From: RYN-230 sp963841695 | GTDB taxonomy: Bacteria > Actinomycetota > Actinomycetes > Streptosporangiales > Streptosporangiaceae | Assembly: GCA_963841695.1 (NCBI GenBank) | Contig: CAWJDQ010000002.1 | Span: forward strand, 682,001 to 746,000 | Reading direction: 5' to 3' | DNA length: 64,000 nt | Shown: positions 44,509 through 53,342 of the stretch, in pieces | Numbering within the stretch: the first letter of the stretch is position 1 | Layout of the letters: every line of letters begins with the position of its first letter | Made by a program: the position numbers and the translations under genes | The notes under the pieces: model-generated | Database searches by the model: none | What the model was told of the DNA's origin: nothing | What the model saw: the letters and a program-made list of their open reading frames with translations, nothing else

Positions 44509-44894
44509 GGCAGGTCTCCAGTCCGGGGTCCGGTGGTGTACGCCGGGGTAGACCGGCCTGGCCCGCAAAAGTCATCGGTGGTCCCGGGTCCGGCCGCCTC
44601 CAGATCCTCCTTCAGCCACCGCCGGGCCAATCTGGATACTGCAGGCAAGCAGGCCGAATGGCCTTAATCGGCAGTCATTAGTCACTCATTAGGTGCACCG
44701 GGCCGAAAAGGGAAGGCTTGGCCAGGTTCCCGCATCGGCCGGCGCCATATACTGGTAAATGACGGGCGGAATGCCCGCCGGCGGGGCCAGCGGCCAGCAG
44801 GGCTGGATCTTTCGGGTAGGGCCGGGGTAGACCACGAAGTCACCGCCCCGCGTCACGGAATGTTTTTCACCCCCGGCCGTAGGGGGTCTTCGCC
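44509..44894. other. Divergent intergenic region (VOC gene / secreted protein gene)
   Basis: 386 bases with no supported gene. At 44675-44692 the heptamer tcattag occurs twice with an 11-base period, in a comparatively AT-rich segment that may hold a promoter or regulator site. Upstream of 44895 lies an agggggt ribosome-binding site. Confidence 0.45.
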
Positions 44895-45662
44895 ATGCGA
44901 AGGCACATCGTCCACGCACTGTCCGCGGTAGCGGCCGCGGGCGGGGCAGCAATTCTCGCGGTGGGGCTCGCCGGGCCGGGCGCGGCCAGCACAGCCGCAG
45001 CCCGGGCCCACTCCGCGGACCCCATCTACACCACCAGCCAGGCCGGGTTCGTCACCGGCGGCGGCCGGTGGTTCCGGTTCATCGCGACCACGGTGAAGGT
45101 GCCCCCGGTGCCCACGCCCCGCGGCAACGCCGGGTACGCCGAGGTCGTGCTGGGCGGCAAAGGCGCGGTCCCGCGGTACCTGGCCGTGCGGTCGGGCGGC
45201 GGCCCCGACTCCGTCGCCTTCAGCGAGGGTGTCCCGCCGTTCGGCATGGGCGGCGGCGTGCTGGCCGGAGTCAGCCCCAAGGTAGGAGACCTGCTCCGGC
45301 TCAGCATCTACTACGACCGGGCCGGGCACGTGTTCTACACCGCGAGCGACCTCACCCAGAGGACCAGCCAGACCCTGCGGGTGCCGTCCGAGGGTGCGCC
45401 GGTCTTCACGGCCGCTGAGGTGGCCGGCGTCGTGTACAACGCCACGGTGAGCGCGCCGAAGACGAGCACCAGGCTGCAGGTGCTGAGCGGTTCCAGGGCG
45501 ACTACCTACACCGGGGTGCGCGGCACCCTGACTGGTCCGTGGACCACGACGGAGATCGTGGACACCACGACCGGCACCGCGTCCGGCGCGATGGTGATCA
45601 GCCCGAATGTGCTGTGGAACAACGGCCAGAACCTCGGTGTCTGGCTCCGTCCCACCGCGTGA
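44895..45662 (+). CDS. Secreted beta-sandwich-like protein of unknown function
   Basis: 255 residues from the ATG at 44895. A Sec-type signal peptide (about 1-32, VAAAGGAAILAVGLAGPGAAS) precedes a domain of about 210 residues made of alternating strands: YTTSQAGFVTGGGRWFRFIATTVKVPP, AEVVLGGKGAVPRYLAVRSGGG, LLRLSIYYDRAGHVFYTASDL, AEVAGVVYNATVSAP, WTTTEIVDTTTGTASGAM. The pattern resembles a concanavalin-like or G1-peptidase-like jelly roll, but no catalytic Gln/Glu pair could be assigned. No cysteines outside the signal peptide. Single gene with a perfect terminator hairpin behind it. Confidence 0.65.
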   Translation: MRRHIVHALSAVAAAGGAAILAVGLAGPGAASTAAARAHSADPIYTTSQAGFVTGGGRWFRFIATTVKVPPVPTPRGNAGYAEVVLGGKGAVPRYLAVRSGGGPDSVAFSEGVPPFGMGGGVLAGVSPKVGDLLRLSIYYDRAGHVFYTASDLTQRTSQTLRVPSEGAPVFTAAEVAGVVYNATVSAPKTSTRLQVLSGSRATTYTGVRGTLTGPWTTTEIVDTTTGTASGAMVISPNVLWNNGQNLGVWLRPTA

Positions 45663-45678
45663 CCGCAAGGAGGTAAGG

Positions 45679-45709
45679 CATCAGCCCGGCGCCCGGCGCC
45701 GGGCTGATG
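45679..45709 (+). terminator. Perfect hairpin after the secreted-protein gene
   Basis: 15-bp uninterrupted inverted repeat (catcagcccggcgcc / ggcgccgggctgatg) separated by one base, 16 bases beyond the stop at 45662. It isolates the gene from the downstream acetyltransferase. Confidence 0.8.
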
Positions 45710-45842
45710 GGTCCCGGCCGGCCGAGGGGCTCACGTCAGCACCGTCCTGGCCCCGATCTTCTCCCTGCCATCGAGGGGCAGGATTGTCGCTGAGGGGTCG
45801 TTGCCCCAGAATACTTGGCCAGTGCAGGCCGGAGGGTGAGCG

Positions 45843-46589
45843 ATGATCACGATGCGGACGGCGGCGGAACGGCCAGACCTGTGGAAGATCAGCAACGACG
45901 CACCGGCGGTCTGGCCCGAGTACAACCTGCACGGCGATGTCCTCAACCAGTGGTGGGGGCTGCTTGACGAGGAACTCCCCCAGTTCCAGTTCGTCCTTTA
46001 CGACGATGAAGCCGGCTCGGTGGCGGCGCGGGGCCTGACCGGCCCCCTCGCCTGGAACGGCCAGGACGATGCGCTGCCCGGCGGTATCGACCAGGCGATC
46101 GAGCAGATCTTCACGCAGCACCGCTCGCATGCCCCGGTGAGTGCCCTCTGCGCGCTGGCCGCTGAGATCTCCCCGGACGCCCGCGGCCGCGGGCTCGCGG
46201 CCGAGGTCCTGGCGAGCATGCGGAACCTTGCCCAGCAGAACGGGCTCCGCCATCTGATCGCGCCGGTCCGCCCCTCGTGGAAGCACCGCTATCCCCTCAC
46301 CCCCATGGAGAACTACGTCCGGTGGCGGCGGCCAGACGGGCAACTACTCGACCCATGGATACGGACCCACGAGCGGCTAGGCGCCCGGGTCGCCACACCC
46401 CTGCCACGCTCGCTGCGCATCACCGGCACCGTCGCAGACTGGGAATCCTGGACCGACCTGGCCTTTCCCGAGTCAGGCGACTACGTCTTCCCCGAGGGCC
46501 TGGCCACCGTCCACATCGACCGGGCAGCCGACCGCGGCACCTACCGGGAACCAAACGTCTGGCTCATCCACCCCACCATCGACACGTGA
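45843..46589 (+). CDS. GNAT-family N-acetyltransferase-like protein
   Basis: 248 residues from the ATG at 45843, with GGAGGGTGAG upstream. The acetyl-CoA-binding turn of the GNAT fold is visible as AAEISPDARGRGLAAEVLASMRNLA (R/QxxGxG/A as RGRGLA), preceded by a strand ALCALAAEI. The protein is longer than ordinary GNATs, with an N-terminal part of about 90 residues (VWPEYNLHGDVLNQWWGLLDE) and a C-terminal part containing SWKHRYPLTPMENYVRW and TWTDLAFPESGDYVFP-like segments. Substrate unknown. Single gene. Confidence 0.78.
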   Translation: MITMRTAAERPDLWKISNDAPAVWPEYNLHGDVLNQWWGLLDEELPQFQFVLYDDEAGSVAARGLTGPLAWNGQDDALPGGIDQAIEQIFTQHRSHAPVSALCALAAEISPDARGRGLAAEVLASMRNLAQQNGLRHLIAPVRPSWKHRYPLTPMENYVRWRRPDGQLLDPWIRTHERLGARVATPLPRSLRITGTVADWESWTDLAFPESGDYVFPEGLATVHIDRAADRGTYREPNVWLIHPTIDT

Positions 46590-46983
46590 TACCCCAGCCG
46601 CCCAGCCGCGGCCGGCCAGGTGGCGAGCCCCGGTGGTTGCCCCGGCGCCGGAAGAGCGCGATCCAGGTCGCGAGCGCGTCCAGGCCTGGATCCGGGCGGC
46701 GGGGACGGACCGCGAGGGCGGTCTTCGTTGCGGAAAAAGAGGACCCGGGGCGGCCCGCAGACGGGGCGCGCGCGGGCGGAGGCGCGGCGCGGGGTGTGCG
46801 TGGGCCGGCCGGGCGCCGCCGGTCATGACATTTGTCATGCCCGGGCCAGGACAGCGTGCCTACGGGCACGGGGCCGCGGCGGCCTAGCGTGAGAAGCGCA
46901 CCGTGCACTACAGGGGGGTGCACGGTGCGTCCCTGCCTCCCGAGCCCAGCCCGCTGGGCCTGCACCCTCCCGGGGAGTTAGCC
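46590..46983. other. Intergenic region upstream of the DUF1453 gene
   Basis: About 390 bases. Several open frames exist but show only arginine/glycine-rich low-complexity translations without any family signature, so no gene is called. The region contains the palindrome at 46824-46839 and the ribosome-binding site cggggag before 46984. Confidence 0.45.
46824..46839. promoter_or_regulatory. Perfect palindrome catgaca-tt-tgtcatg
   Basis: Seven-base arms with a two-base centre, about 145 bases upstream of the DUF1453 start. Sites of the form ATGACANNTGTCAT are bound by NarL/FixJ-class response regulators related to DesR/YvfU. No such regulator is encoded in the window, so it would have to act in trans. 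Confidence 0.45.
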
Positions 46984-47481
46984 GTGATCGCCGACGTCAT
47001 CATCGGTGTCATCGTCCTGGCCCTGCTGATCTACCGACAGCTCCGCACCCGCCCGGTCAACGCGTCCGGGCTGCGGCTGGCCGCGGTCATCGGGGTCATC
47101 GGCCTGATCGAGGCCTACCAGTTCATGACCCGCCATCACCCCGGCGCGGTGACCTACGCCGCGCTGCTGGGCAGCCTGGCGCTGGCCGCGGTGTTCGGTG
47201 TGCTGCGCGCCGCCACGGTCCGCATCTGGCTGAAGGACGGCCAGCCCTGGTCCCGGGGCAGCTGGGTGACCGCGTCGCTGTGGGTCGTGGCGCTGGCCGC
47301 CCACCTGGGCTACGACGCCCTGGTCGCCGGGCACGGCCGCGACAACGTCGGCGACGCGACCATCGTGCTCTACCTGGCGGTGAGCCTGGGCATCCAGCGG
47401 CTGGTCGTGCACCAGCGGGCCCAGCGCCTGCAGGCCAGGTCCGTCCAGAATCCGGACCAACTGGGTACGCTGGGCGCATGA
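46984..47481 (+). CDS. DUF1453 (CcdC-like) membrane protein
   Basis: 165 residues from the GTG at 46984, chosen for the GGGGAG site; the upstream in-frame extension is unsupported. Four hydrophobic helices: VIIGVIVLALLIYRQL, LAAVIGVIGLIEAYQF, YAALLGSLALAAVFGVL and SLWVVALAAHLGYDALV, plus a fifth near VLYLAVSLGIQRLVV. The RQLRTRPV motif after helix 1 and the VRIWLKDGQPWSRGSWVT loop are characteristic of actinobacterial DUF1453 proteins. Function unknown. Its stop overlaps the HxlR start (ATGA), so they are co-transcribed. Confidence 0.75.
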   Translation: MIADVIIGVIVLALLIYRQLRTRPVNASGLRLAAVIGVIGLIEAYQFMTRHHPGAVTYAALLGSLALAAVFGVLRAATVRIWLKDGQPWSRGSWVTASLWVVALAAHLGYDALVAGHGRDNVGDATIVLYLAVSLGIQRLVVHQRAQRLQARSVQNPDQLGTLGA

Positions 47482-48005
47482 AGCAGGCCGCCAGCCAGCC
47501 CCGGGCGTGCTCAGTAGCCCGCACCCTCGACATCGTGGGGGAAAAGTGGGCCCTGCTCGCGGTGCGCGAGGTCTTCCTGGGCGACCGCCGCTTCGATGAG
47601 ATGGTCCGGCGCACCGGGGCGCCGCGGGACACACTGGCCGCGCGGCTGCGCACCCTGACCGGCGCCGGGATCCTGGAGCGGCGGCAGTACTCCGGGCACC
47701 CGGCCCGGTTCGAGTACCACCTGACCGCCGCCGGCCGGGACCTGTACCCGGTCATCGTGACGCTGATGCGCTGGGGCGACACCTACCTGGCCGGGGACGG
47801 CGGGCCGCCGCTGGTGCTGGAGCACACGTGCGGCGAGGCACTGGCCGCCCAGGTGGTGTGCTCGGCGTGCGGGGAACCGTTGCGGGCCCGCGATACCCGG
47901 CCGGTGGCAGCGGGAGCCGCCGATTTGCCTCCGCCCGCGGTTGCCCATAAAGTGAAGGAACACCGACGCGGGGTGGAGCAGTTCGGTAGCTCGCTGGGCT
48001 CATAA
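47478..48005 (+). CDS. HxlR-family winged-helix regulator
   Basis: 175 residues from the ATG at 47478. The N-terminal PRACSVARTLDIVGEKWALLAVREVFLGDRRFDEMVRR followed by DTLAARLRTLTGAGILERRQYSG and YHLTAAGRDLYPVIVTLMRWGD is the full HxlR signature; HxlR proteins sense aldehydes or electrophiles, often through the first Cys (here in RACSVA). The C-terminal part with CSACGEPL could bind zinc. Curiously the frame does not stop until 48003-48005, inside the anticodon loop of the tRNA-fMet gene, so the last 13 codons overlap the tRNA. Overlaps the DUF1453 gene by 4 bases. Confidence 0.85.
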   Translation: MKQAASQPRACSVARTLDIVGEKWALLAVREVFLGDRRFDEMVRRTGAPRDTLAARLRTLTGAGILERRQYSGHPARFEYHLTAAGRDLYPVIVTLMRWGDTYLAGDGGPPLVLEHTCGEALAAQVVCSACGEPLRARDTRPVAAGAADLPPPAVAHKVKEHRRGVEQFGSSLGS

Positions 48006-48043
48006 CCCAGAGGTCGCAGGTTCAAATCCTGCCCCCGCTACCA
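47967..48043 (+). tRNA. Initiator tRNA-Met (fMet), anticodon CAT
   Basis: 77 bases with the CCA end encoded (48041-48043). Acceptor stem cgcgggg / ccccgc with position 1 C facing position 72 T, i.e. the unpaired first position of initiator tRNAs. D-arm ggagcagttcggtagctc; anticodon stem ctggg/cccag with three consecutive G-C pairs and loop ctcataa (anticodon at 48001-48003); T-arm gcaggttcaaatcctgc. All these mark the initiator, not the elongator. It overlaps the end of the HxlR frame and borders the lower-G+C carbohydrate island. Confidence 0.96.
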
Positions 48044-48504
48044 TGTAGTTGCAGGTCAGGGGCCTGGTCGCCGGAGATGGCGGCCAGGCTTTCTTAATGT
48101 CCGTTGGCGGCCCGTTGGCGGGATGGGCCCCGGAACATGACACCGAGCGGCCCAGATCCACAGAACGGCATCGCGGACGGTACTCGCGGCCGGGCCGCCA
48201 GCCGGCGAGTCCGTGCTGAACAGCAATGTCTTCCAGCAGGGCGCCGGTGCGCAGCGACGCCCATGCGGTGCGGTTCCTAGCGCGCCTGGCAGTTGACCGC
48301 GGACACCACGTCGGACGGCTTCGGTGCCTATCCAATCTCAGCCGTTAGGTACCACAACTCGGCCCGGGAGGATGGGCGCGGCCCGGGCGTCCGGATCTGG
48401 TCTGCCTTGACCTCTCTATTTCACCGAGGGAGGGCTACGGGGATCTGGCTCACGCAGCCACGGGATCGCTCAGTTTCTAAGGTTCCGGCAGGTAGAATAA
48501 AAAT
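48044..48504. other. Junction region between tRNA-fMet and the ROK gene
   Basis: 460 bases without a supported gene. It contains the direct repeat gttggcgg (48104-48111 and 48115-48122). The antisense frame through the tRNA (VAGAGFEPATSGL-type) is an artefact. Towards 48400-48504 the DNA becomes distinctly AT-richer (ggtagaataaaaatgtg), where the ROK promoter should lie. No integrase remnant could be recognised with certainty. Confidence 0.4.
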
Positions 48505-49686
48505 GTGACGAGGGCATCGTGGGGTCAGGATCTCGGACTCACGCAGTCAGCTCGTGTGGCCCTGACAGACGTCATAATCCATGGCCCGCTGGCCCGGGCT
48601 GAACTCGCGCGCCGGCTTTCACTGTCGCCGCCGAGTTTGACCAAGATTGCCCGCCCTCTGCTGGACGCCGGATATATACGTGAGCGGCCGGCCGCGCTAG
48701 GCGGCAATATGGGCCGCCCATCTCTTCCGCTTGAGGTCGTCCCTGAGCGAGCGTTCTTCATCGGGATGAAGCTCACCAGCGACACACTCTTCACTGTGCT
48801 GGTCGATCTCGCCTCGGCTGTGCGTGTCGAGCTCTCCAGGCCTCTGCTCAGCACTGAGGTTGACTATGTACTCGGCGAGATCACTGACGTCGCCATGGGG
48901 CTCGCCGCGCAGCATCCCGGCATAGCCGGTATAGGCATAGGGCTGGCGGGCAGAAACCAGCCGATCGATACGCGCGTCCACTACTCACAGTTTCTGGGAT
49001 GGGATGACATCCCGCTGGCCACGTTGGTGGAAGAGCGTGTGGGGCTGCCGGTGGTGCTGGCCAACGATGTGCGGGCACTCGCGGCAGCCGAGCACTGGTT
49101 TGGCGCGGCGAGAGGTGTCAGCGACTTCGCCATGGTCACGGCCGGTGCCGGGATAGGCTGCGCCATCGTGCTGCATGACCAGGTGATCCAGGGGTTCAGA
49201 GGTTCCGCGGGCAGCCTGACTCATTTCCCGATCGACGATCGGGGTCCCCTGTGTGAGCTTGGTCACCGGGGTTGCGCTTCGGCGTTCGCGACGATTCCGG
49301 CCATGACGAGAGCCATTGGCACCGCCCTGGGCCGTCCGGACATGTCACTGGCGGAAGGGGCCGATCTGGCGCGGGCCGGGCATCCGCTGGCCAAGCGGGT
49401 CTTCGAGGACGCCGGGCGCGCGGTCGGGACACTCGTCGGCCAGGTAAACAACATCCTGGACGTCGAGTTGATCATCCTCTCTGGTGAGGCCGATGCGATC
49501 TTTGAGCTTGCCGCGGGTTCCATCGACTCCGCGATTGCGCAAGCATGCGAGTTGCCGGCGCGAGCCCAGATGGTGGTTCGCCCCCTGGGTTTCTCAGCCT
49601 GGGCACGCGGGGCTGCCGTCGTCGCAATTCAGCGGCACATTGACCTCGGCCTCCGGTGGGACGGGCGCGTCAGGCCGGTCGCGTGA
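48505..49686 (+). CDS. ROK-family transcriptional regulator (NagC/XylR type)
   Basis: 393 residues from the GTG at 48505. N-terminal winged helix about 1-75 (HGPLARAELARRLSLSPPSLTKIARPLLDAGYIRE), then a ROK sugar-kinase-like domain: GIGLAGR, VVLANDVRALAAAEHWFGAARGVSDFAMVTAGAGIGCAIVLH, GSAGSLTHFPID, and a ROK zinc region CELGHRGCASAFATI. The zinc motif CxCGxxGCxE is degenerate here (second Cys is Leu, last Glu is Ser). It should sense a sugar and control the adjacent alpha-galactosidase/ABC genes. Base composition is clearly lower in G+C than 42-47 kb. Confidence 0.9.
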   Translation: MTRASWGQDLGLTQSARVALTDVIIHGPLARAELARRLSLSPPSLTKIARPLLDAGYIRERPAALGGNMGRPSLPLEVVPERAFFIGMKLTSDTLFTVLVDLASAVRVELSRPLLSTEVDYVLGEITDVAMGLAAQHPGIAGIGIGLAGRNQPIDTRVHYSQFLGWDDIPLATLVEERVGLPVVLANDVRALAAAEHWFGAARGVSDFAMVTAGAGIGCAIVLHDQVIQGFRGSAGSLTHFPIDDRGPLCELGHRGCASAFATIPAMTRAIGTALGRPDMSLAEGADLARAGHPLAKRVFEDAGRAVGTLVGQVNNILDVELIILSGEADAIFELAAGSIDSAIAQACELPARAQMVVRPLGFSAWARGAAVVAIQRHIDLGLRWDGRVRPVA

Positions 49687-49707
49687 TGTGTCCGCTCACC
49701 ACACCGG

Positions 49708-51935
49708 TCAACGGGAGGGCCCTGAAGTCCGCAGGTGAAGGAGCAGTACTGAAAGCGGAGCCGGCCCCGGCCCAGGCAAGCCGACGCTGGCCAGGGCTGC
49801 GCTATTGACCGCGGACGCTGGCACTGAGTACGGAGGCCATGGGTTTCTCCCCGCACTCAGTCGCTCTACTGAATAGCTTACCCCGGGGAGGAGACCGGGG
49901 ACTCGTATGGCCGGAGGTTCATGCAGCTGTTCATCAAGTTGAACGCACGCGACAATGGCCTGATCGCGGCTGGGTGATACGACACCGTGCACCCAAACTG
50001 CCTCAGTGGCCTGGTTGACCCGGAAAACTCTGCCGCTGTGGAGGAGGCGCCGAAATCTTTTGTGCAGCGTTATCCATCCCTCCAGCCGGCTCAGTTCGGC
50101 TTCGGTGGCTGCGGTGAGGTCCCACTCGATTCCGAAGTGGCCGAAGAAGGCGGTCCCGGCCCGGAAATCCAGCGGCAGCACCCGGTGAGTCTGATGCGAG
50201 CGCGGCGCCGAAACGTGGGCCCCCAGGTACTCTGGCGGCACAAGCTGTGCCGTCCAGCGCTGGATCGCCTGGCGGGCGAGGGCGTCATTCTGATCGGACG
50301 TCCAGATCCTTTCCACGCGGTCCAGCACGGCCAGGTCCACGCGACCACCACCTGAAGCGCAACTCTCCCACTCGACGTGCGGGTGCCGTGAGCGCAGCTC
50401 GTCAAGGAGCCGGTAGAAGGCAAGCGTCTGCGAGTGAGTGCCCGGGCGGCCGTTGGCCGCGCCGGATCCCGCGTCGATGAAGTCACGATTGTGATCCCAC
50501 TTCACGTACTCGATCGGGCACGAGGACAGCACCGTGGACACCTGCTCCAGGACGTGCTGGTATGCGCCCGGCTGAGCCAGATCCAGCACTTGCTGCGATC
50601 GTTCCTCGGGGGAATCCGCCCGCCGGTGGCCAGGATCCAGTCCGGATGGGCCTGGAAGAGCTCTGAGTTGACGTTCACCATCTCTGGTTCGAACCACAGG
50701 CCGAACTGCATGCCGAGTGTATGCACGTAGTCCGCCAGCGGAGCGAGGCCGTCCGGCCAGACATCGGCGGATATGGTCCAGTCCCCGAGTCCGGAGTGCT
50801 CATCGCGGCGGGCGCTGAACCAGCCGTCATCGAGGACGTAGCGTTCGACGCCGATCTGCGCGGCGCGTTCAGCTAGCTCTTTCAGCTGGCCGAGGTCATG
50901 CTCGAAGTAGACCGCTTCCCACACGTTGAGGGTGACGGGGCGGGGCGTGGCCGGGTGGGCTGGCCGTGAGCGGATGTAACGGTGGAATCGTTCGGCCAGG
51001 CCATCGAGTCCATGGTCTGAGGCTCCGACATAGACCCACGGCGAGGCGTACGCCTCACCGTGGCTGAGGATCACCTCGCCAGGCAGGAGAAGCTCGCCAC
51101 CGCCGATGACAGTCCGGGTGGGCGTTTGCTTGCCGCGTGGCACCTGCTCGAGCCGGTAGGTGCTATTCCCACTCCACGCGATATGGACTCCCCAGACCTC
51201 GCCGGAGCCGAAACCGAAGCCTGCGGTGCCCGCCACGAGGACGGTGGGAGAGTCATGTCCCGTCTTGCCGCGGCGGTTTTCCCTCATCCACGCGCCGTCC
51301 GTGATAGGCCGGCGCTGCGGCACGCGCTCACGGGCCCAGCGGCCGGTGAAGTCGAGTGATTCCACGGCCCGGTCCGGCAGCGGCACCATCACATCCAGGG
51401 CGTCGAGCACGTACGGCGCTGGAGCCTGGTTGGTCAGCGTGTGGCGGACCCGGATCATCTTGCCGCCGACCGCTTCGACCTCTGTGCGGAGCGCAAGTTC
51501 TGCCTGGCTGTCCACGGCTTCGATAAGGGCACCGGCATCCGACGCCTCGACGAGTTGCGGGACGAACCAGGACGACCAGGCCCCCCGCTCGCCGGTGCCG
51601 CGATGGCCCGCCAGCCCGGGACGTCCGTACCAGCCCTGCGCGTGCTCCGGCAAGAGGGACAGGCCAGGAGCCGCCAGACCGCATACGTCCTCGGCGGTCA
51701 ACCCCGGTTCGATGACGCCGACCCAGCATGCGCTAGGCAGTCGTCCCGGGTGGTTGAGCAGCGCCAGGCCGGTACCGCCGACCCTGCCCACCAGATGCTG
51801 ACCCGTTGGTTCCGGCCGGACGCCTGCTCTCCGGTCCGGCATCCCGCGTTCAGCAGGCACACCCGGGCCCCGGGGTGTCCTGTCAGCGCGGCGCTGGTCC
51901 TGGCTCTCGGTGAGGGCGGACTCGTGATCCTGCAT
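49708..51935 (-). CDS. GH36 alpha-galactosidase (one apparent frameshift)
   Basis: Hydrolyses terminal alpha-1,6-galactosyl residues as in melibiose and raffinose. From the ATG at 51935 (an ATG at 52040 is also open): beta-sandwich N-domain (GTGLALLNHPGRLPSACWVG, GAWSSWFVPQLVEA), then the TIM barrel VTLNVWEAVYFEHDLGQLKELAERAA, VERYVLDDGWFSARRDEHSGLGDW, FGLWFEPEMVN. A G5 run at 50608-50612 seems to lack one base. The frame resumes as EERSQQVLDLAQPGAYQHV, nucleophile KWDHNRD, ESCASGGGRVD and acid/base SDQND. About 742 residues, normal for family 36. No signal peptide, so sugars are cleaved inside the cell after import by the neighbouring ABC system. Confidence 0.92.
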
Positions 51936-52409
51936 CGCTCCACTCAAACGCCTCTCGGGTTCCCGAACTTGGCGGAATCCGGGCGGCCGTCCCGGCCGCA
52001 TATTAGTTTCTTTGATGAAGGATGTCAGGACGATCGTCATCGCGCAAGAGCGGCGTTCTGCTCCTCAGCGCCGCCCGGCTCGCCCCTCGGTCCGTCACCC
52101 GGAGACGGTCCCTGCGGTCGGCCGGGGCCGGAAGACAGGCAGCTCAGATGCCTTAATCCAGGCAAGAGCAGCGCACGGCCGCCTCGAGGCCGGGCGGGCC
52201 GGCAGGGGCCCCGTCCAGCCCCCGGGACGAACTCTCTTGACAGCCAGCCAGCCGGGATTCATAATTCACAAAATTAATTAAGTACCTCCGCCGTAAGGAT
52301 CTACAGGGGGAAGAGCGACGGTGCACTTCCGAAACTGGACGCCCCACGACGTCGGCCTGCTCGATGCGGCTAGGCGGTCCCGCGTCCCGTTCTCCCGGCT
52401 CGCCGCGCC
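51936..52409. other. Divergent control region between alpha-galactosidase and the ABC transporter
   Basis: 474 bases holding promoters for both directions. At 51998-52025 an AT-rich stretch (atattagtttctttgatg) precedes the alpha-galactosidase side. At 52237-52265 there is a well-formed sigma-70 promoter towards the transporter, and just downstream an AT-rich segment (52261-52281) suited to ROK-repressor binding. No gene seen. Confidence 0.5.
52237..52265 (+). promoter_or_regulatory. Sigma-70-type promoter of the alpha-galactoside ABC operon
   Basis: A perfect -35 box ttgaca (52237-52242), 17-base spacer and -10 box cataat (52260-52265), facing the permease gene. The following aattcacaaaattaattaag (about 52263-52282) contains the palindrome ttaattaa and would overlap the start of transcription, a good place for a ROK operator. 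Confidence 0.65.
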
Positions 52410-53342
52410 GTGAGCCTGTCCACCGCGCTCGCCAGCCGGCAGACACCTCCTGGTCACCGGCGGCTCCATGATCTCCGGATAGCCACGACGGGATATGGCT
52501 TCCTGCTCCCCAGCGCGATCGGGGTGGTCTTCTTCCTGGTGATTCCGGTGCTCCTCGTGATCGGGCTCAGCTTCCTCGACTGGAACCTGATCAGCCCGCC
52601 CACGTTCGTCGGCCTGGCGAACTACCGGGAACTGTTCAGCCAGTACCAGGTCGTTCACGCCCTGTTCATCACGGCGCTGTACGTCCTGCTCAACATACCG
52701 CTGCAGACGGTCCTGTCCCTGCTGCTGGCGATGCTGCTCACCCGCAAGCTCCCGGGGATGGGCTTCTTCCGGACGCTCTACGTCATCCCGTACCTGGCCA
52801 CCCCGGTCGCGCTCGGGATCGTGTGGACCTGGATCTTTGACCCGAGCCTGGGCGCGGTTAACCAGATTCTCGCCACGGTTGGGATCCACGGGCCGCAGTG
52901 GCTCTCCTCGCCGCACTGGGCGCTCCCGGTCATCGCCGGGGTCAACGTGTGGCAATACGCCGGCTACAACATGCTTTTCTTCGCCGCCGGGCTCGGGGCG
53001 ATCCCTAAACAGCTCTACGAGGCGGCGAGTCTCGATGGTGCCTCCAAGTTCAGGCAATTTTTCCGTATCAGCCTGCCCCTCCTCACGCCCACTCTGCTCT
53101 TCGTGCTGATCACGAACGTCATCGGGTCGTTTCAGATTTTTGACGCGGTCTACGTGATGACCCAGGGCGGGCCGGGCAACTCCACCGGCGTCATCAACTA
53201 CGAGATCTACCAGAACGCCTTTGTCTACTTCCACATCGGGGCGGCCTCGGCCATGGCGATCGTGCTCTTCCTGCTGATCCTGGTCTTCACGATCCTTCAG
53301 TACCGCTACCTGCGCAGGCGGACGACATATGACTTCAGCTGA
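52410..53342 (+). CDS. Sugar ABC transporter permease (MalF/UgpA type)
   Basis: 310 residues from GTG 52410. Six transmembrane helices: FLLPSAIGVVFFLVIPVLLVIGLS, FITALYVLLNIPLQTVLSLLLAML, FFRTLYVIPYLATPVALGIVWTWIF, a helix near LPVIAGVNVWQYAGYNMLFFAAGL, LLTPTLLFVLITNVIGSFQIF and AMAIVLFLLILVFTILQY. The EAA loop that docks the ATPase is EAASLDGASKFRQFFRISLPLL. It overlaps the next permease gene by 14 bases. No ATPase gene is present in the cluster, so a shared MsiK-like ATPase encoded elsewhere must energise it, as is normal in actinomycetes. Confidence 0.93.
   Translation: MSLSTALASRQTPPGHRRLHDLRIATTGYGFLLPSAIGVVFFLVIPVLLVIGLSFLDWNLISPPTFVGLANYRELFSQYQVVHALFITALYVLLNIPLQTVLSLLLAMLLTRKLPGMGFFRTLYVIPYLATPVALGIVWTWIFDPSLGAVNQILATVGIHGPQWLSSPHWALPVIAGVNVWQYAGYNMLFFAAGLGAIPKQLYEAASLDGASKFRQFFRISLPLLTPTLLFVLITNVIGSFQIFDAVYVMTQGGPGNSTGVINYEIYQNAFVYFHIGAASAMAIVLFLLILVFTILQYRYLRRRTTYDFS

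Noticed and set aside
46590..46983. Small overlapping frames near 46620-46892
   Set aside because: Arginine/glycine-rich translations with no ribosome-binding site or family resemblance; they are compositional open frames.
48000..48335. Minus-strand frame ending VAGAGFEPATSGL
   Set aside because: This is the well-known antisense translation of a tRNA gene; the rest shows no integrase or other domain.
48044..48504. Integrase or transposase remnant at the tRNA-fMet junction
   Set aside because: No recombinase motif could be read in any frame, so insertion at the tRNA remains only an inference from composition and content.
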